64,000 nucleotides of DNA from Alphaproteobacteria bacterium (GTDB taxonomy: Bacteria; Pseudomonadota; Alphaproteobacteria; Rhizobiales; Rhizobiaceae): NCBI GenBank assembly GCA_016861165.1, contig BOKV01000005.1, positions 1 through 64,000 on the forward strand, written 5' to 3'. Every line of letters begins with the position of its first letter. Position 1 is the first letter of the stretch. The position numbers and the translations under genes were made by a program. Under the pieces are notes generated by a model, which worked only from the letters and a program-made list of their open reading frames with translations, was not told the origin of the DNA and made no database searches. This document shows, one piece after another, positions 23,682 through 35,755 of the stretch.

Positions 23682-24617
23682 TCATTTGCCGCCTGCTGCC
23701 TCGATGATCGAGGCGAGCAACGCGTCGAACGCGCCCGCATCGGCGACGATGTCGCTGGCGTGGACATGGACGCGCGCGTCGGCCGCCCGGCAATCGAGCC
23801 GCCGATAGGCGTGGCCGCAAGTGGCCGCCAGGTTGACGAAAGCGTCCGGAGGCCCTTTCGCCTGCCGCAATTCGGCGGCCGTTCCCCCGGCCGCCATGAA
23901 CATCATGTTGGCGAGCCCCGCCCCGTGCACGCCGACCATCGCGGCGGCGCCGGCGGACAGTTCGATCTGCGCGGCGAGGTCCATTTCCTCAAACACCACC
24001 GTCTCGAAGCCGTGGCGCGCCAGCGCCGGCGCGAGCTCCGCCTCGTTGGCCAGCCGCCGCCTCGCCGCCGCGCGCCGGCTGGTATGAAGGCGCCGCCGGC
24101 CCGACACGGTGTCGACGCCGAAATGGCGCTTGAGCCGACAGGCGACCAAAGCCGTCAGCCCGGCATGCTGGTGGCCGCCCGGCGCCACATGCCCCGCCAC
24201 CACCAGCCGGTCGACGCGCAGGTCCTCGCTGAACGCCACCGGCTCCAAGCCCGGCCAGGCCGCCAAGGCCTGTCGGACGAAGGACAGGTCATGGATGCGC
24301 CGCGGCATCAGCAGCCGGCCGCAGCCAGCGCGCCCGGCCAGCACCTCGAGCCGCGGCAGTGCCTCGCACAGCCAGTGGTAGTAGTTGCCGCTCCACCGGT
24401 CGGTGACGAACAGCCATTCGCCCGGCAGCCGCCGCGCCGCCGCCGCTGCCCGCGCTCCCGCCCGCGCCAGCTGCTCGCGGCTGCGCCGCTCGATGGCGTA
24501 GCCGGGCGGATAGGACTGCGGCAGGACTCTGGAATCCTTGAACAATTCGCCGGAAGCGCTGACCACCACGTCATCCAGTCGGTCGACCGCGATCTCGCCT
24601 TCGAATGCCTGCGACAC
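23682..24617 (-). CDS. Glycosyltransferase family 61 protein
   Basis: 311 residues from a GTG at 24617 (VSQAFEGEIAVDRLDDVVV). The family is recognised from the central 'SGNYYHWLCEALPRLEVLAG' block, the MPRRIHDLSFVRQAL strand, and the C-terminal VGVHGAGLANMMFM motif typical of DUF563/GT61. Family members add sugars in glycan or exopolysaccharide synthesis. The acceptor is unknown. The start is uncertain, as the frame is open further upstream; a GGTGGA lies 7 bases before it. The gene is divergent from the GlxA-type regulator. Confidence 0.78.
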   Translation of the reverse strand: MSQAFEGEIAVDRLDDVVVSASGELFKDSRVLPQSYPPGYAIERRSREQLARAGARAAAAARRLPGEWLFVTDRWSGNYYHWLCEALPRLEVLAGRAGCGRLLMPRRIHDLSFVRQALAAWPGLEPVAFSEDLRVDRLVVAGHVAPGGHQHAGLTALVACRLKRHFGVDTVSGRRRLHTSRRAAARRRLANEAELAPALARHGFETVVFEEMDLAAQIELSAGAAAMVGVHGAGLANMMFMAAGGTAAELRQAKGPPDAFVNLAATCGHAYRRLDCRAADARVHVHASDIVADAGAFDALLASIIEAAGGK

Positions 24618-24843
24618 CTTTGTTCCACCGGTTGCTCCCGCCGGCCTCGGATGGCCGGGCGCCTTGCGCCGGCCGTGCCGACCGACGCCGCGGGCGTCGC
24701 GCTTGCACTGCCGTCCATGCCGCGATCGACGCCCCTTGCAAATCCAGGCCGTTCTGCGAATGTCGCGATCAGACAATGCGCGCGGGGTCTTAGCCGAAAT
24801 GGACGGGTATGCGAAGCCGCAATCGCAACCGGAGTTGAGCGCC

Positions 24844-25803
24844 ATGGAGAAGCGTTCGGTCGTTTTTTTCCTCGTGCCCAACTTCTCGATGATCGCCTTC
24901 ACCAGCGCGATCGAGCCGTTGCGCCTGGCCAACCGGATGCTGGGTCGCGAATTCTATTCCTGGCGGCTCGCCTCGCTCGACGGCCAGCCGGTCGCCGCCT
25001 CCAACAGCGTCCAGGTGATCGTCAATTCCTCCCTCGACCGCGAGCGCCACAACCTGGCCGGTTCGCAGCGCCCGTCGATGATGTTCCTGTGCTCGGGCGT
25101 GTTCGTCGAGCGTTACGAGAACAAGTCGCTGTTCGCCTTCCTGCGCGAGGCGCGCAATGCCGGGGTGACCGTTGGCGGCCTGTGCACGGCCGCCTATCTG
25201 CTCGCCGCCGCGGGCCTGCTCAACGGTAAGCGCTGCGCCATTCACTGGGAGAACCTGCCGGGCTTCGCCGAGAAGTTCCCGACGGCCGACGTCTATGCCG
25301 ATCTCTACGAGAAGGACGGCACCATCTGGACCTGCGCCGGCGGAACCGCGGCGCTGGACATGATGCTGTCGGTGATCGGCGAGGACCATGACGACGACCT
25401 CGTCAACCGCGTCTGCGAGCAGGCGCTGACCGACCGCGTGCGCAGTCCGCACGACCGCCAGCGCCTGCCCCTGCGCGCCCGCCTCGGCGTCCAGAACGCC
25501 AAGGTGCTGTCGATCATCGAGTTCATGGAGGCCAACATCGCCGAGCCGCTGCCGCTGGTCGACATCGCCCGCTATGTCGGCCTGTCGCGCCGCCAGATCG
25601 AGCGGCTGTTCCAGCAGCACATGGGCCGCTCGCCGGCGCGCTACTATCTCGAGGTCCGCCTCGACCGGGCCCGCCACCTGCTCATGCAGTCAACCATTCC
25701 GGTGGTCGACGTGGCGATCGCCTGCGGTTTCGTCTCGGCCTCGCACTTCTCCAAGTGCTACCGCGAGATGTACGGCAAGTCGCCGCTGCAGGAGCGCGGC
25801 TGA
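24844..25803 (+). CDS. GlxA family AraC-type transcriptional regulator (GbdR-like)
   Basis: 319 residues. The N-terminal DJ-1/PfpI-like half has VVFFLVPNFSMIAFTSAIEP and GVTVGGLCTAAYLLAAAGL, with the Cys in the nucleophile-elbow position. The C-terminal AraC HTH includes 'PLVDIARYVGLSRRQIERLF' and FVSASHFSKCYREMYGKSP. The closest known type is GbdR, the activator of glycine betaine catabolism. A strong GGAG lies 9 bases before the ATG at 24844; an ATG at 24799 is possible. A second homologue lies at 47684-48643. Confidence 0.85.
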   Translation: MEKRSVVFFLVPNFSMIAFTSAIEPLRLANRMLGREFYSWRLASLDGQPVAASNSVQVIVNSSLDRERHNLAGSQRPSMMFLCSGVFVERYENKSLFAFLREARNAGVTVGGLCTAAYLLAAAGLLNGKRCAIHWENLPGFAEKFPTADVYADLYEKDGTIWTCAGGTAALDMMLSVIGEDHDDDLVNRVCEQALTDRVRSPHDRQRLPLRARLGVQNAKVLSIIEFMEANIAEPLPLVDIARYVGLSRRQIERLFQQHMGRSPARYYLEVRLDRARHLLMQSTIPVVDVAIACGFVSASHFSKCYREMYGKSPLQERG

Positions 25804-25824
25804 GAGAAATCTGGCTGCCCGCCC

Positions 25825-26694
25825 TCACCCGCGCCGGCCGCCGAATCGGTCGATGAAGTCACGCCAGATCTTCTCGCCGATCTCGCAATCGACCTCGTCG
25901 TCGGCGTACTGCGCCTGATGCAGTCGGGGGCCTGGCTCGGGCGGCGGGTCGGCGATTTCCTGCAGCAGCTTGAGCTTGAGCGCGCGCGGGAACTGGCGCC
26001 AGTCGCGCACCGCCAGCACGAATGAGCCGGACCCGCCGGTCACGCAGGCGCGGTAGTATTCGTCGAGATTGTCGATGCCGAACCCCTGCGAACCCGGCTT
26101 GATCATCAGCGCCAGCCCGTTGATGACGATGCCGTTCGCCACCAGCCGGTCGCGCATGGCCGGCAGCGCCTCGCCGTCATTGTTGGGCCCGTCGCCAGAA
26201 ATGTCGATGATGCGCCGCCGCCCTTCGAAGCCGTTGGCGTCGAAGGCTTCGCTCGCGGCTACCAGCGCGCCGGAGATCGAGGTGCGGTCGATGCGGCCCG
26301 GCTGCGCCCGTTCCAGTTCGTCGGCGAAGCGGGCCATCGCCTCCGGGCCGTCGATCAGCCGCCAGGGCACAACGAAGCGGATCTGGCCGATGCCGGCCCA
26401 TTCCATGTAGGTGATGGCGATGCGGCCGAGCCCGTTGGAGCGGATCGCCTCGATCAGGTCGGGTGAACGGAACGCTTCCAGATAGCCGCGTCTCTGCAGC
26501 CCGATCTCGTCCTCGTCCATCGACATGGAGATGTCGACGGCGAGCACGAGCTCCACGTCGACGGCAACCGGCTCGGTCGCCATCGCCGGCCCGGTCAACT
26601 GCCCCGTCAGGGCCAGCGCCGCCGCCAGAAAGCCGATTGATCCTCCCGCCGCCATCGCGCGACGCCGCCGCCTCCGGTCCGGGCCCGCCGGCAC
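25825..26694 (-). CDS. DUF1194 family secreted VWA-like protein
   Basis: 289 residues. A GTG start at 26694 gives a strongly basic n-region (RRRRRRAM) before a hydrophobic signal segment (about 16-38, ending AMA). The DUF1194/von Willebrand-like core begins VELVLAVDISMSMDEDE, a MIDAS-type DxSxS motif, and ends with DCEIGEKIWRDFI. It follows the upstream paralogue with a 1-bp gap. Starting at the internal ATG (26655) would lose the basic n-region. Function unknown. Confidence 0.82.
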   Translation of the reverse strand: MPAGPDRRRRRRAMAAGGSIGFLAAALALTGQLTGPAMATEPVAVDVELVLAVDISMSMDEDEIGLQRRGYLEAFRSPDLIEAIRSNGLGRIAITYMEWAGIGQIRFVVPWRLIDGPEAMARFADELERAQPGRIDRTSISGALVAASEAFDANGFEGRRRIIDISGDGPNNDGEALPAMRDRLVANGIVINGLALMIKPGSQGFGIDNLDEYYRACVTGGSGSFVLAVRDWRQFPRALKLKLLQEIADPPPEPGPRLHQAQYADDEVDCEIGEKIWRDFIDRFGGRRG

Positions 26695-26695
26695 C

Positions 26696-27517
26696 CTATC
26701 GCAGTTCGAAGTCCTGCATGCGGCGCAGCCACAGCTTTTCGCCGATCATGCAGTCGACCTTGGGGCGTTCGCCCTCGATCGTCACGGCAGCGGGCATGAT
26801 TGTCGGCCAGGCCCCGGCGATCTCCAGCACGAGCTTGCGCCGAACCGCCTCCTCGAAGGCTTCCCAGCGGTCCACCGGGATGACGAAGGAGCCGGTGCCG
26901 CCGATCACGCAGTCGGTGTAATAGTCGTCGAGATTGTCGATGCCGTAGCCGGCCATCGCCTCGCGCACCATCAGCGGCAGGCCGTTGACGACGATGCCCT
27001 GGGCGACGATTTCATCGCGCGCCGCCTCGACCGGCAGGCCGTGATTGTTGGGCCCGTCGCCGGAGACGTCGACCACGCGGCGCATGCCCTGCCATGGGCT
27101 GATGCCGAACAGGTTCTGCGACTGGACGAGCGCGCCCGAGATCGACGTGCGGCTCATGCGCTGCGGCCGCTGCTTTTCCAGTTCCCCGGCAAAGGCATGG
27201 GCCGCCTCGGCGCTGTCGATCAGCGTCCACGGCACGACGACGCGGGTCATCTCGTCGCTCGCCCATTCCATGTAGACGACGGCGATGCGGCCGAGGCCGC
27301 CGCTCAGGATGGCGTCGATGACCTCCTTGGAGCGGAAGGCGGCGACATAGCCGTTGCGCTGGATGATCTGCTCCTCGTAGTCCATCGAGCGGGAGGTATC
27401 GACGGCGAGCACCAGTTCCAGATCGACGGTCTCGCGCGCGGCAGCCGGGCCGGACGCGACCGCCGCCGCCACGATCATGGCGCCGAGCAGGAGCCGGGGG
27501 GTCGCGTTCGCTTCCAT
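26696..27517 (-). CDS. DUF1194 family secreted VWA-like protein, paralogue
   Basis: 273 residues with a signal peptide (LLLGAMIVAAAVASGPAAA) and a MIDAS-type motif in 'DLELVLAVDTSRSMDYEEQ'. GGTGSFVIPVDRW and a C-terminal DCMIGEKLWLRRM follow. The two adjacent genes share blocks along their whole length, so they arose by duplication. Family members are uncharacterised periplasmic proteins. ATG 27517 is chosen for the signal peptide. Confidence 0.84.
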   Translation of the reverse strand: MEANATPRLLLGAMIVAAAVASGPAAARETVDLELVLAVDTSRSMDYEEQIIQRNGYVAAFRSKEVIDAILSGGLGRIAVVYMEWASDEMTRVVVPWTLIDSAEAAHAFAGELEKQRPQRMSRTSISGALVQSQNLFGISPWQGMRRVVDVSGDGPNNHGLPVEAARDEIVAQGIVVNGLPLMVREAMAGYGIDNLDDYYTDCVIGGTGSFVIPVDRWEAFEEAVRRKLVLEIAGAWPTIMPAAVTIEGERPKVDCMIGEKLWLRRMQDFELR

Positions 27518-27594
27518 GGGCAGGCCCTCCGCGTTGCCGCCAGAATAGCGGCAAAACGCCCCGCGGCAATTCACATCGGCGAGAATTGGCGTCG

Positions 27595-28410
27595 TCAGCG
27601 CCGTTTGACGACCAATGCGTTGTGGACCGGCGTCTGGCCGCGGAAGGACAGTTCCGGATGGCCGGCCACCCAAAGCTGCGTCGAGCCACCGCCGTCGAGC
27701 GCCAGCGCGGCATGGCAGTCGAAGAAGCCGCCGGCCTCGGGCGCGCGCATCAGCCAGCCGGCCTCGTACAGGCTGAGACCGAAGCGCCTGATGACAAACA
27801 GCACCACCGTGCCGTCCGCCTGCAGGCAGACGATCGAGCGCCGGCGCAGATGGTGCTGGTTGGTGTTCATCACCCACTTGCCGCCCGGAGCGATGATCAG
27901 CGGCTTGGACTGGATGATGTCGCTTGCCCGCGGCCCGACGCCGGCCGAGGTCGGGCGGATCGCGACCTTGCCGTCCGACAGCACCAGGAAGCCGCCCGTC
28001 CGCTGCCAGGCCCGCGACTGGTCGCGTCCGCCACGGCGCAGAAGCCCGACGGGAAAGAGGTCGCCGCCTGCCTCGCGCTCGCCGAAAAAGCCGCCATTGA
28101 TGGCGATGACGGCGTCCTCCCGCGGGCCGATGGTCTCCACCCGTTCGCCCCGCGGTTCCCGTTGGAGCGCCAGCGACAGGCTGAACCGGTCCGGCGCGAT
28201 GCGCAGCGCCGTCATCTCCAGTCCGCGGCCCGAGGCGGCGCGCAGTACCAGAAGCCCGGTTTCGAGTTCCTCCCACGCAGCGGCGCGCAGGGCATCCTTC
28301 GCCTCGGCCGCGCGCGGCGGCGCCGGGTCGGGCGCCTCGGCCCTGAGCGGGACGGCACCCAGGGTGAGACATGCAGCCAGGATCAGCAGGCGCCAGAAAG
28401 GTCGGGACAC
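27595..28410 (-). CDS. Secreted phosphodiester glycosidase-family (NAGPA) protein
   Basis: 271 residues from the GTG at 28410. SRPFWRLLILAACLTLGAVP is a signal peptide. The family motifs are DAVIAINGGFFGE (about 106-118) and, near the end, ALDGGGSTQLWVAG, as in phosphodiester alpha-GlcNAc-ase domains. Such enzymes cleave sugar-phosphodiesters, often in glycan or cell-wall processing. GTG is preferred over the TTG at 28443 because a GAGGGAA lies 8-10 bases before it. It is divergent from the P-type ATPase gene. Confidence 0.82.
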   Translation of the reverse strand: MSRPFWRLLILAACLTLGAVPLRAEAPDPAPPRAAEAKDALRAAAWEELETGLLVLRAASGRGLEMTALRIAPDRFSLSLALQREPRGERVETIGPREDAVIAINGGFFGEREAGGDLFPVGLLRRGGRDQSRAWQRTGGFLVLSDGKVAIRPTSAGVGPRASDIIQSKPLIIAPGGKWVMNTNQHHLRRRSIVCLQADGTVVLFVIRRFGLSLYEAGWLMRAPEAGGFFDCHAALALDGGGSTQLWVAGHPELSFRGQTPVHNALVVKRR

Positions 28411-28544
28411 GGGTCGTTTCCCTCGCCGGGCAATGATGGGCAACCTTCGGCCATCAGCCGGGTCATCGCAAGCGTTGTCCCGCTGGATTCATCGCGGCGA
28501 ATCACTATGTTCCCGGCGAGATACACGCCCGGGGGAAAGCAGCC

Positions 28545-31253
<2,709 letters not shown>

Positions 31254-31358
31254 CGTCGGGAGCTTCATCCCGCCGAGCGGCAGCGCGAGGCGGACGAGAT
31301 GACTCGACAAAACAAATGGATAGAACAAGGTCCCGGTGGTCTGGGGTCTGGTCGTGCT

Positions 31359-33920
31359 CTACGTCCGCGGCTTCAGGTTGTCGGGATCATAGAGCGGCTT
31401 GTAGCCGATCGCCGCGACCTTCACCGGATACTGCTCGGCGAAATACTCGATCGAGAGCTCGCGCCCTTCCTGGCAGTACTCCCATGGCATGTAGCCGAGC
31501 ATGATGTTCTTGCCGAGCGTCGGGCCATAGGCGATCGAGGTGGTGAAAGAACGCCTGCCGAGACTGTCGACCAGCGTCTCGCCGCTTTTCGGATCGATGA
31601 TCGGGCAGGTGCCGACCGGATAGCGCGCCACGCCCCGGCGGTCGATGTTGTTCTCCATCGTCAGCGTACACAGCATGGCCGGCTGGTGCGGCCGGGCGCG
31701 GTATTCGAGATGCCTGGCCTTGCCGCGGAAATCCGCGTCCTTGACCTTCGGGCGGGCGAGATCGGCCTCGAACAGGTTGTACTCGGTCAGCAGGTCGGCG
31801 TTCTGGAGCCTGAGGCTCTTTTCCAGGCGCCGGCTGTTGGCATAGGTCTCCACCCCGAACGCCATCACGCCGGTCGACCTGAGCGCGTCCCAGACGGCCA
31901 GACCGTCCGCGTAGCGCATGTGCAGTTCGAAGCCCTGCTCGCCGACATAGGAGATGCGGAAGGCGGTCACGTCCCTGCCGGCGATGCGGATCGGCCTGAT
32001 CGCGGCGAACGGGAAGTTCTCCGGATCGAGCCCGGACGGGTTGTCGACGGCCTTCTTCAGCGTGGCGCGCGCGTTCGGCCCCCAGATGCCGATGGTGACG
32101 TATTCCTCGGTGCGGTCGGTCACCGTCACGTCGAAGCCCTTGTCCTGCGCCACGCGGCGCACATAGTGCAGATCGCGCGGTCCGGCGTCGGCGCCGTCGA
32201 CGACACGGCAGCGGTCGCTCAATCGGAACACGGTGAGATCGGCCCGCACCATGCCCTCATCGTCGAGGAAGTGCGTGTAGATGCCCTTGCCCGAATTGGC
32301 CTCGCCGCCGATACGCGCCGCGCACAGCCATTCCATCAGCGCCACGTGGTCCGGCCCCTCGACATCGAAGATGGCGAAGTGCGACAGGTTGACGATGCCG
32401 CAATCCTCGCTCATCGCCAGATGCTCGGCGTTCGACACCCGCCAGAAATGGCGGTTGTCCCACTCGTTGGCGCGCACCGGCACCCGTTCGCCGTATCTCT
32501 CCAACAGGTGCTCGTTGGCGGCGTAGCCGTGCGCCCGCTCCCAGCCGCCCAGCTCCATGAAATAGCCGCCCAGCTCCTTTTCGCGCTCGTGGAACGGCGA
32601 GCGGCGGACATTGCGGCCGGTCGCATAGGGTTCGCGCGGATGGACGGCCGGGTTGTAGATCTTCTGCGCCGCCTCGCCGCAGCGTCCGGCGATGAAATCC
32701 TCCTTGAGCTGATGCGGGTAGAAGCGGGCATAGTCGATGCGGGCATGGTCGACATGGGTGCGCCCGTCGCTCATCCAGTCGGCGACGAGCTTGCCCATGC
32801 CCGGCGCGTCCTTGACCCAGATGGCGACCGCGTACCACAGGCCGCGCACCTTCTGGCTCTCGCCGATCGACGGCCCGCCATCGGCGGTCACCTGCAACAG
32901 CCCGTTGAACGAGCGCTTCTCGTCATAGCCCAATTCGCCCAGGATCGGCGTCAGCTCGATGGCGCGTTCCAGCGGCGTGAGAATCTGCTCCATGTCGAGG
33001 TCGCGCTGCGACGGCGACAGCCGCGCTTCGTTCTTTTCCAAGAGGTCGCGCGGATGGACGAGGCGCGGGTTGGTCTCCTCGTAATAGCCCCACTCGATCA
33101 TGCCGCCTTCCGAGGTCGTCGGGTCGCCGGTGTCGCGCATGTAGGCCGAGTTGCCCTGGTCGCGCATGAGCGGCCAGCCGATCTCCTTGCCGGTGCCGGC
33201 GAACGCGTCGTACGGCCCGAAGAAGGTGAGCGGATGGTCGACCGGCATCACCGGCAGGTCCTCGCCGGCCATCGCCGCGACAAGCCGCCCCCACAGGCCG
33301 GCGCAGACGACGACATGGTCGGCCCGGACCGTGCCGCGCGGCGTGACCACCCCCTTGATGCGGCCGTTCTCGATCACCAGCGAGGTCGCCGGGCAATTGG
33401 CGAAAGCCCGGAGCTTGCCAGCGGCGACACCTTCATCGACCAGTTCGCCAGCAACCGCCTGCGAACGTGGCACGACTAGGCCAGCATCCGGGTCCCACAA
33501 CCCGCCCTGCACCTCGCCCTCCTCGATCAGCGGGAACTTTTCCTTGATCTCGGCCGGTTCGATCAGCCGCGCCGGCGTGCCGAACGCCTTGGCCGAGGCG
33601 ACCTTGCGCCTGATCTCGTCCATGCGTGCGTCATCGCCGACGCGGGCGACTTCCAGGCCGCCAACGCGGGCGTAGTGGCCGCGCCGTTCGTAGAAGTCGA
33701 TCGAATAGAGCGTCGTCCAGCACGACAGGAAATCGTGGCTCGTGGTGTAGCAGAAGTCCGAGGCATGCGCCGTCGAGCCGATGTCGGTCGGGATGGCCGA
33801 CTTGTCGATGCCGACGATGTCGTCCCAGCCGCGCGCGATGAGGTGATGGGCGACCGACGCCCCGACGATGCCGCCAAGCCCGACGATGACGACTCTGGCG
33901 CGGGTTGGGAATTTCGACAT
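31359..33920 (-). CDS. GcvT-fused FAD-dependent dehydrogenase (dimethylglycine/sarcosine dehydrogenase-like)
   Basis: 853 residues. The N-terminal DAO domain starts VVIVGLGGIVGASVAHHL. The GSTAHAS motif (His52) corresponds to the place where related flavoproteins bind FAD covalently. The middle and C-terminal parts are FAO_M and GcvT-like aminomethyltransferase domains (e.g. SYVGEQGFELHMR). Family enzymes demethylate dimethylglycine or sarcosine and pass the one-carbon unit to THF. That fits downstream steps of betaine demethylation. ATG 33920 starts the FAD-binding motif. Confidence 0.85.
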   Translation of the reverse strand: MSKFPTRARVVIVGLGGIVGASVAHHLIARGWDDIVGIDKSAIPTDIGSTAHASDFCYTTSHDFLSCWTTLYSIDFYERRGHYARVGGLEVARVGDDARMDEIRRKVASAKAFGTPARLIEPAEIKEKFPLIEEGEVQGGLWDPDAGLVVPRSQAVAGELVDEGVAAGKLRAFANCPATSLVIENGRIKGVVTPRGTVRADHVVVCAGLWGRLVAAMAGEDLPVMPVDHPLTFFGPYDAFAGTGKEIGWPLMRDQGNSAYMRDTGDPTTSEGGMIEWGYYEETNPRLVHPRDLLEKNEARLSPSQRDLDMEQILTPLERAIELTPILGELGYDEKRSFNGLLQVTADGGPSIGESQKVRGLWYAVAIWVKDAPGMGKLVADWMSDGRTHVDHARIDYARFYPHQLKEDFIAGRCGEAAQKIYNPAVHPREPYATGRNVRRSPFHEREKELGGYFMELGGWERAHGYAANEHLLERYGERVPVRANEWDNRHFWRVSNAEHLAMSEDCGIVNLSHFAIFDVEGPDHVALMEWLCAARIGGEANSGKGIYTHFLDDEGMVRADLTVFRLSDRCRVVDGADAGPRDLHYVRRVAQDKGFDVTVTDRTEEYVTIGIWGPNARATLKKAVDNPSGLDPENFPFAAIRPIRIAGRDVTAFRISYVGEQGFELHMRYADGLAVWDALRSTGVMAFGVETYANSRRLEKSLRLQNADLLTEYNLFEADLARPKVKDADFRGKARHLEYRARPHQPAMLCTLTMENNIDRRGVARYPVGTCPIIDPKSGETLVDSLGRRSFTTSIAYGPTLGKNIMLGYMPWEYCQEGRELSIEYFAEQYPVKVAAIGYKPLYDPDNLKPRT

Positions 33921-34028
33921 GGTGCCTCGCAGCAGAACTCTATTGCGGCAGACTATTGTCGAAAGCCGCGGCCGCCATTGTTTCAGAAGCGACATGTGGC
34001 GAAGTCGGAGACCGCGCCACAACCTTGA

Positions 34029-34053
34029 AGTTTGCCACCAAAACAGGCAAACT
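34029..34053. promoter_or_regulatory. Dyad between the dehydrogenase and the LuxR-type regulator gene
   Basis: AGTTTGCC (34029-34036) and GGCAAACT (34046-34053) form a perfect 8-bp inverted repeat with a 9-bp spacer. It lies in the 195-bp divergent gap. It may be an operator for either gene, most simply for the LuxR-type regulator downstream. Confidence 0.45.
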
Positions 34054-34115
34054 GAATGAAAGCGACCGGCATTGCGATCCAATTGGGGTGTGACCATTGT
34101 TCGAGGCTTGCCGCC

Positions 34116-35267
34116 ATGGCGACGCCGAACTTGACACTGGATCAATACGACAAGTTGGTTGCGGCGGCGTATGCCGCCGGACTGGAGCCATCCCGTTGGC
34201 ACGAGTTCTGCCATCTGCTTGAAGAATCGCTGGTAGGCGTCCTTTTCATGCTGCAGGGCCATGATCTGCGCTCGAACAGCAATATTCTATATATTACCGA
34301 AAAATTGAACCGAGAATTTGTGAAATCTTATCACGAATATTATTCCACAAAAAATCCTTGGATGCCGGCATTGCAAAGTGCGCCGGTTGGAGTACCACTG
34401 ATACCAGATGACGTTGTGCCGCGCGAGTTACTGTTTCGTACTGAATTCTACAACGACTGGATTCTGCCTCAGGATAACATTGCCTCTGGAGCGGGTATTG
34501 TTATCTTTAACGAAGCAGACAGAATGCTGGCACTGACCGGCAACATTCGTATTAGCGATGAGGAAAAATACCAAGCCAATGCCCTGAACACCTTGGCCCG
34601 GCTGGCGCCACATTTGCAGAGAGCATTCGAAATCCAACGAATCTTGATGGGAACCGGACTTCTTGCCAAAGGATTGTTTATTGAACGGGACCATCCAGGC
34701 AGCGCGGCGTTCATGATCGGAAGTGACGGATCAATTATATTTGTGAACAGTTTGGCTGAGACCTTGTTGCGCGAAGGACGACTTTTGCGCGCCACTTCAA
34801 AGAAATTTTTGCACTGTGTCAATCAAGCCGCTGACAATAAACTGTATTCTGGATTGGCCGCCATACGCACGCGTAAACTCGATCTATGTGATGACGAATT
34901 CTTCCTTGGCGCCGATTCCTTCGGGGTGACAATACCCGCCAGGCTGGTTCCGATAACAGTGGAGCCCGAAAACTGCCATTTTTATCGACTCTTTGCGTAC
35001 GGAGCATTCCCGGCCGCTATTCTTGTAGTCACGCGACCGGCTGGTGAAACCTATAGCCGAAGACTCTTGCATGAATACGGTCTCACTCACGCCGAACTGC
35101 GGGTTGCGACTTCGCTGGCAAAAGGCATGTCGCTTGACGAGCACGCGCAGCGTGCGGGGATAAGCAGGCATACGGCCCGCAACCAGCTGAAATCGATTTT
35201 CGAAAAGACGGCTACTCACCGCCAAGCCCAGCTTGTGGCGCTTATCGGCCGATTGAGCCAAGCATAG
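34116..35267 (+). CDS. LuxR-type helix-turn-helix transcriptional regulator
   Basis: 383 residues. The C-terminal HTH is of the LuxR/FixJ type: YGLTHAELRVATSLAKGMSL, then 'AGISRHTARNQLKSIFEKT'. The N-terminal 300 residues are a ligand- or PAS-like sensor region without a family I can name. The base composition is clearly lower in GC than in neighbours. The start at 34116 (ATG, GAGG 9 bases before) is chosen over the ATG at 34056. It may control the secreted protein genes downstream in the same direction. Confidence 0.78.
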   Translation: MATPNLTLDQYDKLVAAAYAAGLEPSRWHEFCHLLEESLVGVLFMLQGHDLRSNSNILYITEKLNREFVKSYHEYYSTKNPWMPALQSAPVGVPLIPDDVVPRELLFRTEFYNDWILPQDNIASGAGIVIFNEADRMLALTGNIRISDEEKYQANALNTLARLAPHLQRAFEIQRILMGTGLLAKGLFIERDHPGSAAFMIGSDGSIIFVNSLAETLLREGRLLRATSKKFLHCVNQAADNKLYSGLAAIRTRKLDLCDDEFFLGADSFGVTIPARLVPITVEPENCHFYRLFAYGAFPAAILVVTRPAGETYSRRLLHEYGLTHAELRVATSLAKGMSLDEHAQRAGISRHTARNQLKSIFEKTATHRQAQLVALIGRLSQA

Positions 35268-35363
35268 CCCATTTGCGTCATGCGCATCGGGCAGCTGTGT
35301 GCGACGTTTCCTCCCGTTTCGTTTCGATGGAGCAGGGCGACATTGAAATTTGGGAGGCACGTC

Positions 35364-35717
35364 ATGCGCATACTCATGGTCCCGGCACTGCTTACCGCTT
35401 GCCTTTTGGCGAGCCCGGCCCTCGCCAAATCGATGACGGGAAGCGAACTGAAGGCTGCGTTCGTCGGCAAGCCGCTGAAATGGCAAACCGCCGACGGCAA
35501 AATTCGGGGGACCGCCAGCTACAAGGCGGACGGCAGCGCCGCGGCCACCGGCAATTTCGGTTCCTTCACCTCCGACACCGGCTCGTGGCGGATCAACGGC
35601 AACAAGCTGTGTGTCAAGTGGAAGAAAATCCGCGGTGGCAAGGAGCGTTGCTACACCGTCGAAGCAAAGGGCCGAGGAAAGTTCGTCGACGATGGCGGGA
35701 CGCTGATCAGTTACTGA
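35364..35717 (+). CDS. DUF995-like secreted small protein
   Basis: 117 residues. MRILMVPALLTACLLASPAL is a signal peptide, with a strong GGGAGG before the ATG. The mature part has KSMTGSELKAAFVGKPLKW, then a small beta-rich domain with SWRINGNKLCVKW and RCYTVEAKG. The layout (helix, 'GK' strand, G-W strand, two Cys) fits the DUF995 family. Function unknown. It is followed by a paralogue after 38 bp. Confidence 0.75.
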   Translation: MRILMVPALLTACLLASPALAKSMTGSELKAAFVGKPLKWQTADGKIRGTASYKADGSAAATGNFGSFTSDTGSWRINGNKLCVKWKKIRGGKERCYTVEAKGRGKFVDDGGTLISY

Positions 35718-35755
35718 CAGACCATGCCTCGGGGGCAAAGAGAGGAGGATTCGCT

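Noticed and set aside
28410-28443. Upstream TTG start for the phosphodiester glycosidase-like gene
   Set aside because: The GTG at 28410 has a better Shine-Dalgarno and gives a proper signal peptide.
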